Part shown: positions 1-10,428 of the stretch, piece by piece | Layout of the letters: each line of letters opens with the position of its first letter | How positions within the stretch are numbered: position 1 is the stretch's first letter | Origin: Desulfotignum sp. | GTDB taxonomy: Bacteria; Desulfobacterota; Desulfobacteria; Desulfobacterales; Desulfobacteraceae | Direction of reading: 5' to 3' | DNA length: 64,000 nt | Assembly (NCBI GenBank): GCA_011389555.1 | Contig: JAABUD010000010.1 | Span: 1 to 64,000 of the forward strand | The notes under the pieces: model-generated | The model's database searches: none | The model's input: only the letters and a program-made list of their open reading frames with translations | Told to the model about the DNA's origin: nothing | Translations under genes and position numbers: made by a program

Positions 1-1
1 C

Positions 2-328
2 GCCAATATGGTGACAGGTGTCAGCAATGGCTATGAAAAGCAACTGATACTGGCGGGAATTGGTTACCGGGCGGAAAGCAAGGGAAATGAGGTGGTTCTG
101 AATGTGGGGTATTCCAATCCGGTGGATTTTTCTCTTCCCGAAGGGGTCAGTGCCGCAGTGGAGAACAACACCAAAATAACACTGACTGCGATTGACAAGG
201 AACTGCTGGGTCAGACAGCTGCCAACATCAGAGGTATCCGGCCCCCGGAACCCTATAAGGGAAAGGGGATCATGTATGCGGATGAACGCATTATCAGAAA
301 AGCAGGCAAGACTGCGGGTAAAAACTAA
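2..328 (+). CDS. rplF: 50S ribosomal protein L6, C-terminal part (5' end outside window)
   Basis: Open frame from window edge; protein ends ...[32 protein letters not shown], typical L6 C-terminus; followed by L18. Confidence 0.96.
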   Translation, partial: ANMVTGVSNGYEKQLILAGIGYRAESKGNEVVLNVGYSNPVDFSLPEGVSAAVENNTKITLTAIDKELLGQTAANIRGIRPPEPYKGKGIMYADERIIRKAGKTAGKN

Positions 329-346
329 AACCTGGGAATAGTTATC

Positions 347-715
347 ATGGGAAATACATCACCGAAAGTTATGGCAAGGTTCAAGCGGAAAAAAAGAATC
401 AGAAAGCATCTTCATGGCGATCAAGAACGCCCCAGATTGAGTGTTTTCAGAAGTTCCAGTCACGTTTATGCCCAGATTATCGACGATACAGAAGGGAAAA
501 CTCTGGTGGCCGCCTCTACCTTGGATAAAGAATACAAATCACACCCCGTCACAGGCAAAAAACAGGAAATTGCCAAAGCAGTGGGGGTCCTGCTGGGTAA
601 AAAAGCCCTGGACAAAGGGATTACAAAAGTGGTGCTGGACCGGAATGGATTTCTGTATCATGGACGTATCAAAGCACTATCAGACGGGGCTCGTGAAGCG
701 GGTCTGGAATTCTAA
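347..715 (+). CDS. rplR: 50S ribosomal protein L18
   Basis: Typical L18 sequence ([20 protein letters not shown]...[26 protein letters not shown]-like) and spc operon order. Confidence 0.97.
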   Translation: MGNTSPKVMARFKRKKRIRKHLHGDQERPRLSVFRSSSHVYAQIIDDTEGKTLVAASTLDKEYKSHPVTGKKQEIAKAVGVLLGKKALDKGITKVVLDRNGFLYHGRIKALSDGAREAGLEF

Positions 716-730
716 TTAAGGAGGAAACCC

Positions 731-1225
731 TTGGCTAGACAGCAAATGGAAGACAATGGATTGATCGATAAAGTCGTCAGAATCAACCGGGTGGCCAAAG
801 TGGTCAAAGGCGGCCGGAATTTCAGCTTCAGTGCCCTGGTCGTGGTCGGCGATGGGGAAGGCAGTGTGGGGTATGGTCTGGGTAAAGCCACGGAAGTACC
901 CGAAGCTATCCGTAAAGGCATGGAAAAGGCCAAAGGCAACATGGTTAAGATTGCGTTGTTAAACGGTACCGTGCCTTTTGAAGTGGTGGGAAAAGCCGGA
1001 GCCGGCCGTGTGTTGCTGAAACCCGCATCACCGGGTACAGGGCTGATCGCCGGCGGCGGCATCCGTGCGGTGCTGGAGGTGGCGGGTGTGACCGATATCC
1101 TGACCAAATGCATCGGGACCCACAACACACAGAACATTGTCAGGGCAACCATGGCCGGTTTGCAGTCTCTTTGTACGAAAGAGGATGTGGCCAGAAGACG
1201 GGGCCTGAAACCGGAAGAAATATGA
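731..1225 (+). CDS. rpsE: 30S ribosomal protein S5 (TTG start)
   Basis: [46 protein letters not shown] aaggagg upstream of TTG. Confidence 0.97.
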   Translation: MARQQMEDNGLIDKVVRINRVAKVVKGGRNFSFSALVVVGDGEGSVGYGLGKATEVPEAIRKGMEKAKGNMVKIALLNGTVPFEVVGKAGAGRVLLKPASPGTGLIAGGGIRAVLEVAGVTDILTKCIGTHNTQNIVRATMAGLQSLCTKEDVARRRGLKPEEI

Positions 1226-1258
1226 TTTTGATTCGATGCACCATCAAAGGGGGTTGCA

Positions 1259-1441
1259 ATGGCGGATAAATTGATAATAACACAGATTCGAAGCACGATT
1301 GGACGTCCGGCCAAACATGGTCGGATCGTTCGATCCCTGGGCATCAAGCGGATGCATCAGACCGTGGAACATAAAAATGACCCTGTCATTCTGGGACAAA
1401 TAAAAAAAGTGTCTCATCTGTTGAAAGTAGAGGAGGTATAA
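1259..1441 (+). CDS. rpmD: 50S ribosomal protein L30
   Basis: Short L30 protein (ITQIRSTIGRPAKHGRIVRSLGIKRMHQTV) between S5 and L15. Confidence 0.96.
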   Translation: MADKLIITQIRSTIGRPAKHGRIVRSLGIKRMHQTVEHKNDPVILGQIKKVSHLLKVEEV

Positions 1442-1442
1442 C

Positions 1443-1877
1443 ATGCAGCTTCATGATCTGGCTCCGGCGCCGGGAAGCAGAAAAAACAGGAAACGCGTGG
1501 GCAGAGGCCCGGGATCGGGTATGGGAAAGACTTCCACCCGGGGCCATAAAGGATTGAAAGCGCGTTCCGGGGGCAACGTGAGACCTGGATTCGAAGGCGG
1601 TCAGATGCCCATTTATCGACGGCTTCCCAAACGGGGGTTCACAAATATTTTCAAGGCAAACCATGCGGTGTTGAATGTTAAAGATCTGGCGCGGTTTGAA
1701 GACGGTGTCACCATTGATCCTCAGACCCTGTATCAGGCCGATCTGGTGAAAGGCCGGGTGGATGGTATCAAGATTTTAGGGTCGGGCGATGTGACAAAGA
1801 AACTGGTATTAAAAGACCTGCTGGTTTCCAGAACGGCCAGAGACAAAATTGAAGCTGCCGGTGGCAGCATTGAATGA
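1443..1877 (+). CDS. rplO: 50S ribosomal protein L15
   Basis: MQLHDLAPAPGSRKNRKRVGRGPGSGMGKTSTRGHKG... Confidence 0.97.
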   Translation: MQLHDLAPAPGSRKNRKRVGRGPGSGMGKTSTRGHKGLKARSGGNVRPGFEGGQMPIYRRLPKRGFTNIFKANHAVLNVKDLARFEDGVTIDPQTLYQADLVKGRVDGIKILGSGDVTKKLVLKDLLVSRTARDKIEAAGGSIE

Positions 1878-1903
1878 GCCAAACCAGATGAGGACCGCAT
1901 AAG

Positions 1904-3223
1904 ATGATACAAAACAGCTACCAGAACATGTTGAAGCTGCCCGATCTCAAACGCAAGATTCTGATAACGCTTGGATTGCTGTTTGTCTACCGGATCGGCG
2001 TTCATGTGCCGACCCCGGGGATCGATGCCACTGCGCTGGCCTCTTTTTTTGCAGCCGCATCCGGGACCCTTTTTTCCATGTTCAACATGTTCTCCGGAGG
2101 GGCGCTGGAACGGTTGTCCATTTTTGCGTTGGGCATTATGCCGTACATCAGTGCATCCATTATTCTGGAGTTGATGACGGTGGTCGTTCCTCACCTGGCC
2201 CAGCTCAAAAAGGAAGGGGATGCCGGGCGGAAAAAGAAAACCCAGTATACCCGGTATGGGACCGTGGTTCTGAGTGTCATTCAGGGCTTTGGGATCAGTG
2301 TGGGACTGGAATCCATGACGTCTCCGGCCGGCGCTGCCATTGTACCGGATCCGGGCTGGGGATTCCGGCTGGTGACCATTATCACGTTGACCGCAGGTAC
2401 CGCCTTTATCATGTGGCTGGGGGAACAGATCACTGAAAGAGGAATTGGCAACGGGATCTCCCTGATAATATTTGCCGGTATTGTCGCAGCCATGCCGTCT
2501 GCCATCGGTAATACCGTCCGTTTGATGAGCACGGGTGAAATGGGAATTTTTGCCGTTATCATTTTGTTGATTATCATGGTCAGCGTGGTGGCCTGCATTA
2601 TTTTCATGGAACAGGCCCAGCGAAGGATTCCGGTTCATTATGCCAAACGGGTGGTGGGTCGAAAAATGTATGGCGGGCAAACCTCGCATCTGCCATTGAA
2701 GATCAATACCGCGGGGGTCATTCCGCCTATTTTTGCTTCATCCATCATCATGTTTCCCACGACGATTGCCCAGTTTGCCAACATGCCCATACTGCAGACC
2801 ATCGCTGCCATGTTCAGTCCGGGCACGGTCTGGTATTACCTGCTGTATGTGGGATTTATCATCTTTTTCTGCTTTTTTTATACCGCGGTGCAGTTCAATC
2901 CCGATGATGTGGCAGACAACATGAAAAAAAACGGGGGGTATATTCCGGGAATCCGTCCGGGAAAACGGACGTCCGAGTATATCGATAAAGTGTTGACACG
3001 GATCACGCTGGCTGGCGCCATATACGTATCTGCCGTATGCGTGCTTCCCACCATGCTTATGGATAAATTCAACGTGCCTTTTTATTTTGGCGGTACGGCC
3101 CTGTTGATCGTGGTCGGGGTGTCCATCGATACGATTTCACAGATTGAATCCCACTTGATTACGGGCAATTATGATGGTTTTCTTGGAAGGTCCGGCGCCA
3201 GGCGTATCAAGGGCAGGTCTTAA
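1904..3223 (+). CDS. secY: Preprotein translocase subunit SecY
   Basis: 439 aa multi-TM SecY sequence; position after rplO. Confidence 0.98.
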   Translation: MIQNSYQNMLKLPDLKRKILITLGLLFVYRIGVHVPTPGIDATALASFFAAASGTLFSMFNMFSGGALERLSIFALGIMPYISASIILELMTVVVPHLAQLKKEGDAGRKKKTQYTRYGTVVLSVIQGFGISVGLESMTSPAGAAIVPDPGWGFRLVTIITLTAGTAFIMWLGEQITERGIGNGISLIIFAGIVAAMPSAIGNTVRLMSTGEMGIFAVIILLIIMVSVVACIIFMEQAQRRIPVHYAKRVVGRKMYGGQTSHLPLKINTAGVIPPIFASSIIMFPTTIAQFANMPILQTIAAMFSPGTVWYYLLYVGFIIFFCFFYTAVQFNPDDVADNMKKNGGYIPGIRPGKRTSEYIDKVLTRITLAGAIYVSAVCVLPTMLMDKFNVPFYFGGTALLIVVGVSIDTISQIESHLITGNYDGFLGRSGARRIKGRS

Positions 3224-3256
3224 CCTTTCATAGCAAAAGGAGATGAATTTAAGATT

Positions 3257-3475
3257 ATGGCAAAAGAAGAACCCATCAAAGTCGACGGGAAAGTACTTGA
3301 AACTCTGCCAAATGCCATGTTCAAGGTTGAGCTTGAAAACAAACATGTCCTTTTGGCGCATATTTCGGGAAAAATGCGTATGCATTTCATAAAAATATTA
3401 CCCGGGGACAGGGTGACTGTGGAAATATCCCCCTATGATCTGAGCCGGGGAAGAATCACATACCGGTTCAAATGA
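3257..3475 (+). CDS. infA: Translation initiation factor IF-1
   Basis: 72 aa, [40 protein letters not shown]. Confidence 0.97.
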   Translation: MAKEEPIKVDGKVLETLPNAMFKVELENKHVLLAHISGKMRMHFIKILPGDRVTVEISPYDLSRGRITYRFK

Positions 3476-3503
3476 ATGGAACAATCAGATTAGGAGTAGA
3501 TAG

Positions 3504-3617
3504 ATGAAAGTAAGAGCATCTGTTAAAAAAATATGCAGAGACTGTAAAATCATAAAAAGACGTGGTGTCATCAGGGTTATTTGTATTAACAAGCGCCATA
3601 AACAGCGGCAGGGATAG
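3504..3617 (+). CDS. rpmJ: 50S ribosomal protein L36 (37 aa, below ORF-track cutoff)
   Basis: Translated by eye: [37 protein letters not shown]; Cys-containing L36; RBS taggag upstream. Confidence 0.96.
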   Translation: MKVRASVKKICRDCKIIKRRGVIRVICINKRHKQRQG

Positions 3618-3629
3618 GGGGAAAGAAAT

Positions 3630-3998
3630 TTGGCACGTATTGCAGGAGTAGACTTACCAAAGGACAAGCACACGTGGATTGCACTGACCTATATTTACGG
3701 TATCGGTCCCAGCAGATCCAGACAGATTCTTGACAAGAACGGGATTGATCCGACGGTCAAGGCAGGCGGACTTACTGAAGCGCAGATCAATGATATCCGA
3801 AAAACCATTGACGCGGATTACAAGGTGGAAGGCGAGCTCAGAACCGATGTGTCCATGAATATCAAACGATTGATGGATTTGGGGTGTTATCGTGGTCTGC
3901 GTCACCGAAAAGGGCTTCCCTGTCATGGTCAGCGGACGTCCACCAATGCCAGAACCCGGAAAGGCCCGAAAAGAGCCGCAGTTAAAAAGAAGAAATAG
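3630..3998 (+). CDS. rpsM: 30S ribosomal protein S13 (TTG start)
   Basis: [29 protein letters not shown]...[23 protein letters not shown]. Confidence 0.97.
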   Translation: MARIAGVDLPKDKHTWIALTYIYGIGPSRSRQILDKNGIDPTVKAGGLTEAQINDIRKTIDADYKVEGELRTDVSMNIKRLMDLGCYRGLRHRKGLPCHGQRTSTNARTRKGPKRAAVKKKK

Positions 3999-4030
3999 TA
4001 TCAATATACATAATTTAAGGTATAATCACT

Positions 4031-4426
4031 ATGGCAAAAAAGTCGAAAAAGACCGTCAGCAAAAAACGGGTCAAAAAAAATATTTCCACCGGCATTGTTC
4101 ATATTCAATCCACGTTCAACAATACCATTGTCACCATTGCCGATGAAAACGGGAATACCATCTCCTGGGCCAGTGCCGGGATGCAGGGATTCAAGGGATC
4201 CAGAAAAAGTACGCCGTTTGCTGCCAAACTGGTGGCGGAAGATGCCGGAAGCAAAGCCATGGAACATGGTATGAAAAATGTGGGCGTGTATGTCAAAGGA
4301 CCCGGGCCCGGCAGAGAATCCGCATTGCGGGCGCTGCATGCCCTGGGATTCAATATTTCCATGATCAAGGATGTTACCCCGGTGCCCCACAATGGATGCC
4401 GTCCGCCCAAACGTAGAAGAGTATAA
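4031..4426 (+). CDS. rpsK: 30S ribosomal protein S11
   Basis: [30 protein letters not shown]...[15 protein letters not shown]. Confidence 0.97.
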   Translation: MAKKSKKTVSKKRVKKNISTGIVHIQSTFNNTIVTIADENGNTISWASAGMQGFKGSRKSTPFAAKLVAEDAGSKAMEHGMKNVGVYVKGPGPGRESALRALHALGFNISMIKDVTPVPHNGCRPPKRRRV

Positions 4427-4460
4427 GTCCACATTATTGGATTGATAAAGGAGGAAAACG

Positions 4461-5087
4461 TTGTCACGTTATACAGGATCAGTCTGTCGTCAGTGCAGAC
4501 GCGAGAATATCAAGCTTTTTCTGAAAGGCGACCGCTGTTTTTCAGATAAATGCAGTTTTGATCGGCGGGGATATCCGCCCGGAGAACATGGCCAGAAACG
4601 CCAGAAAGTGTCTGACTACGGCCTGCAGCTGAGGGAAAAGCAAAAAGTCCGCAGAATTTATGGACTGTCGGAAAAACAGTTTCGCATCACCTTCAAGCGG
4701 GCGGACCAAAAGAAAGGCATCACCGGTACCAACCTGCTGAGCCAGCTGGAAACCCGACTGGACAATACGGTTTTCAGAATGGGGTTTGTCAATTCCAGAA
4801 ACCAGGGCAGACATCTGGTTCAGCATGGTCATTTTACCGTGAACGGCAAAAAAGTGGATATCCCGTCCTATCATGTAAAAAAAGGGGATATTGTCGCTTT
4901 GCGGGAAAAAAGTAAAAAGATCCAGGCCATATCGGATTCTTTGGATGCCATAGTCAGGCGGGGAATCCCGCAATGGCTGGAAATCGATAAGGAAAAATTC
5001 CAAGGGGAAGTGGTAAATATTCCGGCCAGAGAAGACATCACATTGCCGATTCAGGAGCAGTTGATCGTTGAGCTGTATTCAAAATAG
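4461..5087 (+). CDS. rpsD: 30S ribosomal protein S4 (TTG start, Cys-rich N-terminus)
   Basis: SRYTGSVCRQCRRENIKLFLKGDRCFSDKCSFDRRGYPPGEHG; S4 domain. Confidence 0.97.
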   Translation: MSRYTGSVCRQCRRENIKLFLKGDRCFSDKCSFDRRGYPPGEHGQKRQKVSDYGLQLREKQKVRRIYGLSEKQFRITFKRADQKKGITGTNLLSQLETRLDNTVFRMGFVNSRNQGRHLVQHGHFTVNGKKVDIPSYHVKKGDIVALREKSKKIQAISDSLDAIVRRGIPQWLEIDKEKFQGEVVNIPAREDITLPIQEQLIVELYSK

Positions 5088-5136
5088 GATACATCCTGGT
5101 AGCATGATGGATCCAATAAAAATTCAGGAGATTTGA

Positions 5137-6159
5137 ATGTCATCTGAAAAAATTGCATATGTCAACTGGCGAGAGATGATCAAGCCGGAAAAGCTTGACA
5201 TCACCACAACTTCAACCTATGGAAAATTTGTGTGTGAACCGCTGGAGAGAGGATACGGCATCACCATCGGCAATTCCCTGCGGAGGATAATACTATCTTC
5301 CATCTATGGTGCTTCGATCGTATCGGTAAAGTTTGATGATGCCCTGCATGAATACAGCGTGATTTCCGACATCAGGGAAGATGTGTCAGAAATTATTTTG
5401 AACCTCAAAGAGCTGAAACTAAAGGCACATGATGTGGAAGACCGGATACTGACACTCAGTGTCAAAGGCGAAGCAACGGTAACCGGTGCGGACATTGTCA
5501 GTCCGGACGGCAAGGTTGAGATATTGAATCCGGAACAGCATATTGCCACGCTTTCCAAAAACGGGGCTCTGAACATGACCATGGTGGTCAAAACCGGAAA
5601 AGGCTATGCGCTGGCATCGGCCAACAAAGATGAAGATGCGCCAGTCGGCACCATTCCCATAGACGCGGTTTTTTCCCCCATCAAACGGGTGAAATATGTG
5701 GTGGGTACGTCCCGGATCGGCCAGAAAACCGATTATGACAAACTGACGCTGGAAGTCTGGACAGACGGCAGTGTACTCCCGGAAAACTCCGTGGCCTATG
5801 CCGCAAAAATTCTCAAGGAACAGATGAATCCGTTCATCAATTTCGATGAGGAAAAAGAGCCTGATTTTTCCGAAGAGAACAGTGAAGAGACCGACGGCAA
5901 ATTCAATGAAAATATTTATCGTTCCGTGGATGAACTGGAATTGTCTGTCAGAAGCTCCAACTGCCTGAAAAATGCCAAAATCAATACCATCTATCAACTG
6001 GTTCAGAAAACCGATAATGAAATGCTCAAAACCAAGAACTTCGGCAGAAAATCATTGAATGAAATCAAAGAAGTTCTGGCTTCCATGGATCTTTCTTTGG
6101 GGATGGATCTCGTAGGATTCGACCCACCGGAAGAAGAGAATAATCAGCAAGGAGAATAA
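5137..6159 (+). CDS. rpoA: DNA-directed RNA polymerase alpha subunit
   Basis: 340 aa; alpha-NTD (ERGYGITIGNSLRRIILSSIYGASI) and alpha-CTD (NCLKNAKINTIYQLVQK...LNEIKEVL). Confidence 0.98.
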   Translation: MSSEKIAYVNWREMIKPEKLDITTTSTYGKFVCEPLERGYGITIGNSLRRIILSSIYGASIVSVKFDDALHEYSVISDIREDVSEIILNLKELKLKAHDVEDRILTLSVKGEATVTGADIVSPDGKVEILNPEQHIATLSKNGALNMTMVVKTGKGYALASANKDEDAPVGTIPIDAVFSPIKRVKYVVGTSRIGQKTDYDKLTLEVWTDGSVLPENSVAYAAKILKEQMNPFINFDEEKEPDFSEENSEETDGKFNENIYRSVDELELSVRSSNCLKNAKINTIYQLVQKTDNEMLKTKNFGRKSLNEIKEVLASMDLSLGMDLVGFDPPEEENNQQGE

Positions 6160-6164
6160 TCGCC

Positions 6165-6521
6165 ATGAAACATAGAAAATCCGTATTAAAACTGAACAGA
6201 ACCTCAAGTCACCGGAAGGCGATGTTTAGAAACATGGTGACATCCCTGTTCAAGCACAGCAGCATCAAAACCACAGAAGCCAAAGCCAAAGGCTTGCGGA
6301 TCATTGCCGACAATATGGTCACACTGGCCAAACAGGGCGATCTCCATGCAAGACGGCAGGCCCTGGCAGTGATCCAGGAAAAAGATGTGGTGCACAGACT
6401 TTTCGATGAAATGTCGGAAAAATTTGCCTCGCGGCAGGGTGGTTATACCAGAATTACCAAGCTGGGTCCCAGAAAAGGGGATGTGGCGCCCATGGTTCAA
6501 ATTGAATTGATCATGGAGTAA
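6165..6521 (+). CDS. rplQ: 50S ribosomal protein L17
   Basis: MKHRKSVLKLNRTSSHRKAMFRNMVTSLFKHSSIKTTEAKAK. Confidence 0.97.
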   Translation: MKHRKSVLKLNRTSSHRKAMFRNMVTSLFKHSSIKTTEAKAKGLRIIADNMVTLAKQGDLHARRQALAVIQEKDVVHRLFDEMSEKFASRQGGYTRITKLGPRKGDVAPMVQIELIME

Positions 6522-6580
6522 CGAAAATATGTATCGAAATCACGGGTGAAAACCGGCCCCAGTATACATACATACAAAAA

Positions 6581-6616
6581 TCCCCTGAAATATCATTTTT
6601 CAGGGGATTTTTTTTG
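6581..6616 (+). terminator. Rho-independent terminator of the ribosomal operon
   Basis: tcccctgaaa-loop-tttcagggga followed by a T-tract; lies between convergent rplQ and moaA. Confidence 0.9.
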
Positions 6617-6629
6617 TGTTGTTGTCTCA

Positions 6630-7613
6630 TCACCCCCCGATGGAGGTCATGTGGCTGATGGGTATGTCTTTTGGGTGCTGCTGCCCTAATGAATGGCACC
6701 GCGGCTTGTGTTTGAGAGAGGTTTGAATGATCTCTTTCAATTGTGTCTCATCCGCGCCGTCCCGCAATGGGGTCAAAATGTCTTTTTCATAGTCATTGAG
6801 CAGGCATGGACGCAGATATCCCCGGGAAGTCAGTCGCAGTCGGTTGCATTCACTGCAGAAATGAGAAGAGATGGGAGTGATGAATCCTACCACGCCGGAT
6901 GCACCGGGCAGGTGATAATTTTTGGACGGTCCGTCATAGCTCCGGTGCGGTTTTTCTTTCAAAGGACCCAGCCCGGTTTCAATCCGCTGACGGATCTCCG
7001 CAGTCAGCACCTGCTGCTGTTTTTCCATATGCGAATCCCCCATGGGCATATACTCGATGAACCGGATGTGAAAGGGGAATTCACGGGTCAGAGCCGCCAG
7101 GTCTGCCACTTCATCATCATTGATACCCCGGATGACCACGGTATTGATTTTAATGGGGGCCATGCCCAGTTCATGAGCGGTCATGATCGCCTTCCACACA
7201 CGGTCGAACCGGTCCCGCCGGGTGATGGTTTGAAACCGGGCCGAATCCAGGGTGTCCAGACTGAAATTGAGACGACGAATCCCCATGTCCTGGAGTGCCT
7301 GGATTTTGTCCCGGGTCAGTAACGATCCATTGGTGGTGATGGAGATATCCGACAGGGTTTTGATGGCACACAACTGCTGAAGAAAAGAAAGAATGTTTTT
7401 TCTTACAAACGGCTCACCACCGGTGATCCGTACTTTGGTGATTCCCATGTCACAGGCCAGTCGGGTGATTTTGAGAATTTCTTCGTACCGGGCAATCTGA
7501 TCATGGGGAATCACGGAAAACGGTGCGGCCGGTACACAGTACCGGCATCGGAAATTACACCGGTCGGTCACCGATATTCGAAGATAGTTGATGGAACGGC
7601 CACCCGCATTCAT
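6630..7613 (-). CDS. moaA: GTP 3',8-cyclase MoaA (radical SAM)
   Basis: RISVTDRCNFRCRYC radical SAM motif; CSECNRLRLTSRGYLRPCL C-terminal cluster; terminal GG. Confidence 0.93.
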   Translation of the reverse strand: MNAGGRSINYLRISVTDRCNFRCRYCVPAAPFSVIPHDQIARYEEILKITRLACDMGITKVRITGGEPFVRKNILSFLQQLCAIKTLSDISITTNGSLLTRDKIQALQDMGIRRLNFSLDTLDSARFQTITRRDRFDRVWKAIMTAHELGMAPIKINTVVIRGINDDEVADLAALTREFPFHIRFIEYMPMGDSHMEKQQQVLTAEIRQRIETGLGPLKEKPHRSYDGPSKNYHLPGASGVVGFITPISSHFCSECNRLRLTSRGYLRPCLLNDYEKDILTPLRDGADETQLKEIIQTSLKHKPRCHSLGQQHPKDIPISHMTSIGG

Positions 7614-9148
7614 GATATCTCTCCTTGACCATAATGGGCCAAAAGGGCCTCCACCAGTCCGGCGATCGTATACGGGGCCGCCTCCACAGCCGGTTCCAGC
7701 CCGAATGATCGGATGGTATCCGAAGTGATGGGCCCGATGCTGGCAATGGTGACCTTTTTCATCAGATCAATCGTTTTGCCCGAAGGCAGCAGAGACATGA
7801 AGTTGGTCACTGTGGAAGAACTGGTAAATGTGACGGCATCGATCTGATTTTTTTCCAGCAGCTCATTGAGTTCAGGGCCGGCTCCTTGTTCCAGTACTGT
7901 CTCATAGGTGGTGACTTCATCCACCCGGGCTCCCATTTTGGTCAGTTCCTCCGGAAGAATGGTTCTTGCTTTTTTTGCCCGGGGCAACAGCACGGCTTTT
8001 CCTTTGATATCTGCCGTTGAAAATGCCTGGACCACAGATTCGGCCCGAAACGTTTCCGGAAGAATGTCACTGACAATCCCGTAATCCGCCAGGCGCTGCT
8101 TGGTCACAGGGCCGATGCAGGCAAATTTCAGATGTCCCAAAATCCGGACATCGTTGCCCAGGTCAAACAGGGTGTCAAAGAAGAATCTAACCCCATTGAC
8201 CGAAGTGAACACCAGCCAGTCATATTCTTTGATTCGTTGAATGGCATCGATGACCGGGGTGTTGTCAAGAGGCGGTTCAATACGGATGGTGGGAATTTCA
8301 ATGCAATGAGCCCCCAGTCGCGTCAACTCGGCCATCAGACCGGATGCCTGAGCCCGGGCCCGGGTGATGACAATATTTTTTTGGAACAATGGGGTTCTGT
8401 CGAACCATGCCAGTTCTGTTCGCAGGGACACCACCGATCCGACCACAATGACGGCCGGCGATTTCAAGCGGGCCTGGCGGACGTTTTCGACAATGGTTTC
8501 CAGGGTGCCGGTGACGGTTTGCTGCAAAGGGGTGGTCCCCCACCGAACCAATGCGACCGGGGTATCCGCAGGTTTGCCGTGATTCATTAACTGCGTCACG
8601 ATGTTTTCCAGATTTTTCACCCCCATGAGAAACACCAGGGTGGCATCGGATCTGGCAAACACATCCCACTGCATGCGGGAATTTTTGCGGGTGGGGTCCT
8701 CATGCCCGGTGATAAAAGAGACAAACGAGGTATGATCTCTGTGGGTGACCGGAATACCGGCATAGGCCGGTGCGGATATGGCTGAAGTGACGCCGGGAAT
8801 GACTTCATAAGATACCCCGGCAGCCAAAAGTTCCTGGGCTTCTTCGGCGCCTCTGCCAAAAACGAATGGGTCTCCGCCTTTGAGCCTTGCCACGTGCAGC
8901 CCCTGTTCCGCTTTTTCCACCAGCAATTGGTTGATTTTTTCCTGGGACAGGGTGTGCTCCCCGCCTTTTTTCCCTACATAGATGCGCTGGGCATCTGTGG
9001 ATACATAGGCCAGAAAGGCCGGGGATGCCAGATAGTCGTACACCACCACGTCCGCCTGCTCAATGCAGGATTTCGCCTTGAGTGTGAGAAGACCCGGGTC
9101 TCCGGGGCCTGCCCCGATCAGATATACTTTACCGGATTTATTTGTCAT
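7610..9148 (-). CDS. Bifunctional uroporphyrinogen-III C-methyltransferase / uroporphyrinogen-III synthase
   Basis: N-term KVYLIGAGPGDPGLLTLKA (SUMT) and C-term HemD domain; start MTNKSG overlaps the hemC stop. Confidence 0.93.
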   Translation of the reverse strand: MTNKSGKVYLIGAGPGDPGLLTLKAKSCIEQADVVVYDYLASPAFLAYVSTDAQRIYVGKKGGEHTLSQEKINQLLVEKAEQGLHVARLKGGDPFVFGRGAEEAQELLAAGVSYEVIPGVTSAISAPAYAGIPVTHRDHTSFVSFITGHEDPTRKNSRMQWDVFARSDATLVFLMGVKNLENIVTQLMNHGKPADTPVALVRWGTTPLQQTVTGTLETIVENVRQARLKSPAVIVVGSVVSLRTELAWFDRTPLFQKNIVITRARAQASGLMAELTRLGAHCIEIPTIRIEPPLDNTPVIDAIQRIKEYDWLVFTSVNGVRFFFDTLFDLGNDVRILGHLKFACIGPVTKQRLADYGIVSDILPETFRAESVVQAFSTADIKGKAVLLPRAKKARTILPEELTKMGARVDEVTTYETVLEQGAGPELNELLEKNQIDAVTFTSSSTVTNFMSLLPSGKTIDLMKKVTIASIGPITSDTIRSFGLEPAVEAAPYTIAGLVEALLAHYGQGEIS

Positions 9149-10070
9149 GGGTTGGTAAGGTCTCCAAAATCTGTTTTCCGCCTTTTTCCAGCACGGTCTT
9201 TGCCAGATCCCGCCCCCGGGTGACAACATCGGTTACAGGGGAAAGGGTCTGTTCTCTGATTCGCTTACGGCCGTCTTCCGACGAGACCACAGCCGTGAGA
9301 AGAACGTTATCCTCGATTATTTTGCCGTAACAAGCCACCGGTATATGACAGGATCCTTCAATCTGCCGTAAGAATGCCCGTTCTCCCTGAACACACACGC
9401 GGGTGGGGGCATGATCCAGTTTTGCCATGATTTGTGCGGTCTGATCATCATTCTCCCGGGTTTCGATGCACAATGCGCCCTGACCCACGGCCGGGACCAT
9501 TGTGGAGTCATCCAGATATTGGGTGATCTTGTCTGCCTGGCCCAGACGCAGCAGACCGGCAGCTGCCAGCACAATGGCATCAAATTCTTTGGACATCAGT
9601 TTGCGCAGCCGGGTATCCAGGTTACCCCGGATGGATCGAATTTCCAGGTCCGGCCGGAGGTATTTGAGCTGGGAGCCCCGGCGCAGGCTGGATGTGCCTA
9701 CAATGGTTCCAGGCGGATAGTCGGACAAGGACCGCCCGGTTCTGGAGATCAGGGCATCAAAAGGATTTTCCCGGCAGGGCACGGCCCCGATGGTCAGCCC
9801 CGGGGGCAGGTCACCGGGCATGTCTTTCATGCTGTGCACTGCCAGATCGATCTCCCCATTGAGCAGGGCGGTTTCAATCTCCTTGACAAACAGGCCTTTG
9901 CCACCCACCTGGGCCAGTGGTCGGTCCGTGATTCGATCACCGGTGGTTTTGATCACAGTGATGGGTACGCGGGTTTCCGGAAACGCATCCGAGATCAGGT
10001 CTTTTACATGATGGGCCTGCCACAGGGCCAGCTGACTGCCCCGGGTTCCGATTCGAATTTCTTTGGGCAT
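9138..10070 (-). CDS. hemC: Porphobilinogen deaminase (hydroxymethylbilane synthase)
   Basis: IRIGTRGSQLALWQAHHVKDLI...HSMKDMP...VGTSSLRR. Confidence 0.96.
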   Translation of the reverse strand: MPKEIRIGTRGSQLALWQAHHVKDLISDAFPETRVPITVIKTTGDRITDRPLAQVGGKGLFVKEIETALLNGEIDLAVHSMKDMPGDLPPGLTIGAVPCRENPFDALISRTGRSLSDYPPGTIVGTSSLRRGSQLKYLRPDLEIRSIRGNLDTRLRKLMSKEFDAIVLAAAGLLRLGQADKITQYLDDSTMVPAVGQGALCIETRENDDQTAQIMAKLDHAPTRVCVQGERAFLRQIEGSCHIPVACYGKIIEDNVLLTAVVSSEDGRKRIREQTLSPVTDVVTRGRDLAKTVLEKGGKQILETLPTHDK

Positions 10071-10073
10071 AGG

Positions 10074-10316
10074 TCAACCCATGCCGCAGGAGGCGCAACT
10101 GCCGGCGGAACAGCTGGTGCAGGCGGAAGATGCGGAGGATGCTGTCACCTGGCTTTCACCGCCGGGGCCGGTGGATTTGGATACAAACCCGCATTTGGAC
10201 ATGAGCCGGGACAAGTCCGGGCTGCTGCAGGAAGGACACACAGGGGTATCCTTTCCCAGCACCAGGGCTTCAAATTCTTTTTTACATGCATGGCATTGAT
10301 ATTCATAAATGGGCAT
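10074..10316 (-). CDS. FmdB-type zinc ribbon protein
   Basis: MPIYEYQCHACKKEFEALVLGKDTPVCPSCSSPDLSRLMS; Cys/Ser-rich tail. Confidence 0.88.
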   Translation of the reverse strand: MPIYEYQCHACKKEFEALVLGKDTPVCPSCSSPDLSRLMSKCGFVSKSTGPGGESQVTASSASSACTSCSAGSCASCGMG

Positions 10317-10428
10317 GGATACACCTCGTTGGTAATCGTCATTGTAAAAAACACAATATAAGGGGTTTTCAGCGGTTTTTCAAGGGAAGGAGCAAAGATT
10401 CCCATGAGATTACAGGTCTCTTTTCAAA

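Noticed and set aside
1733-2689. 318 aa minus-strand ORF opposite rplO/secY
   Set aside because: Low-complexity His/Gln/Asn-rich translation antisense to secY.
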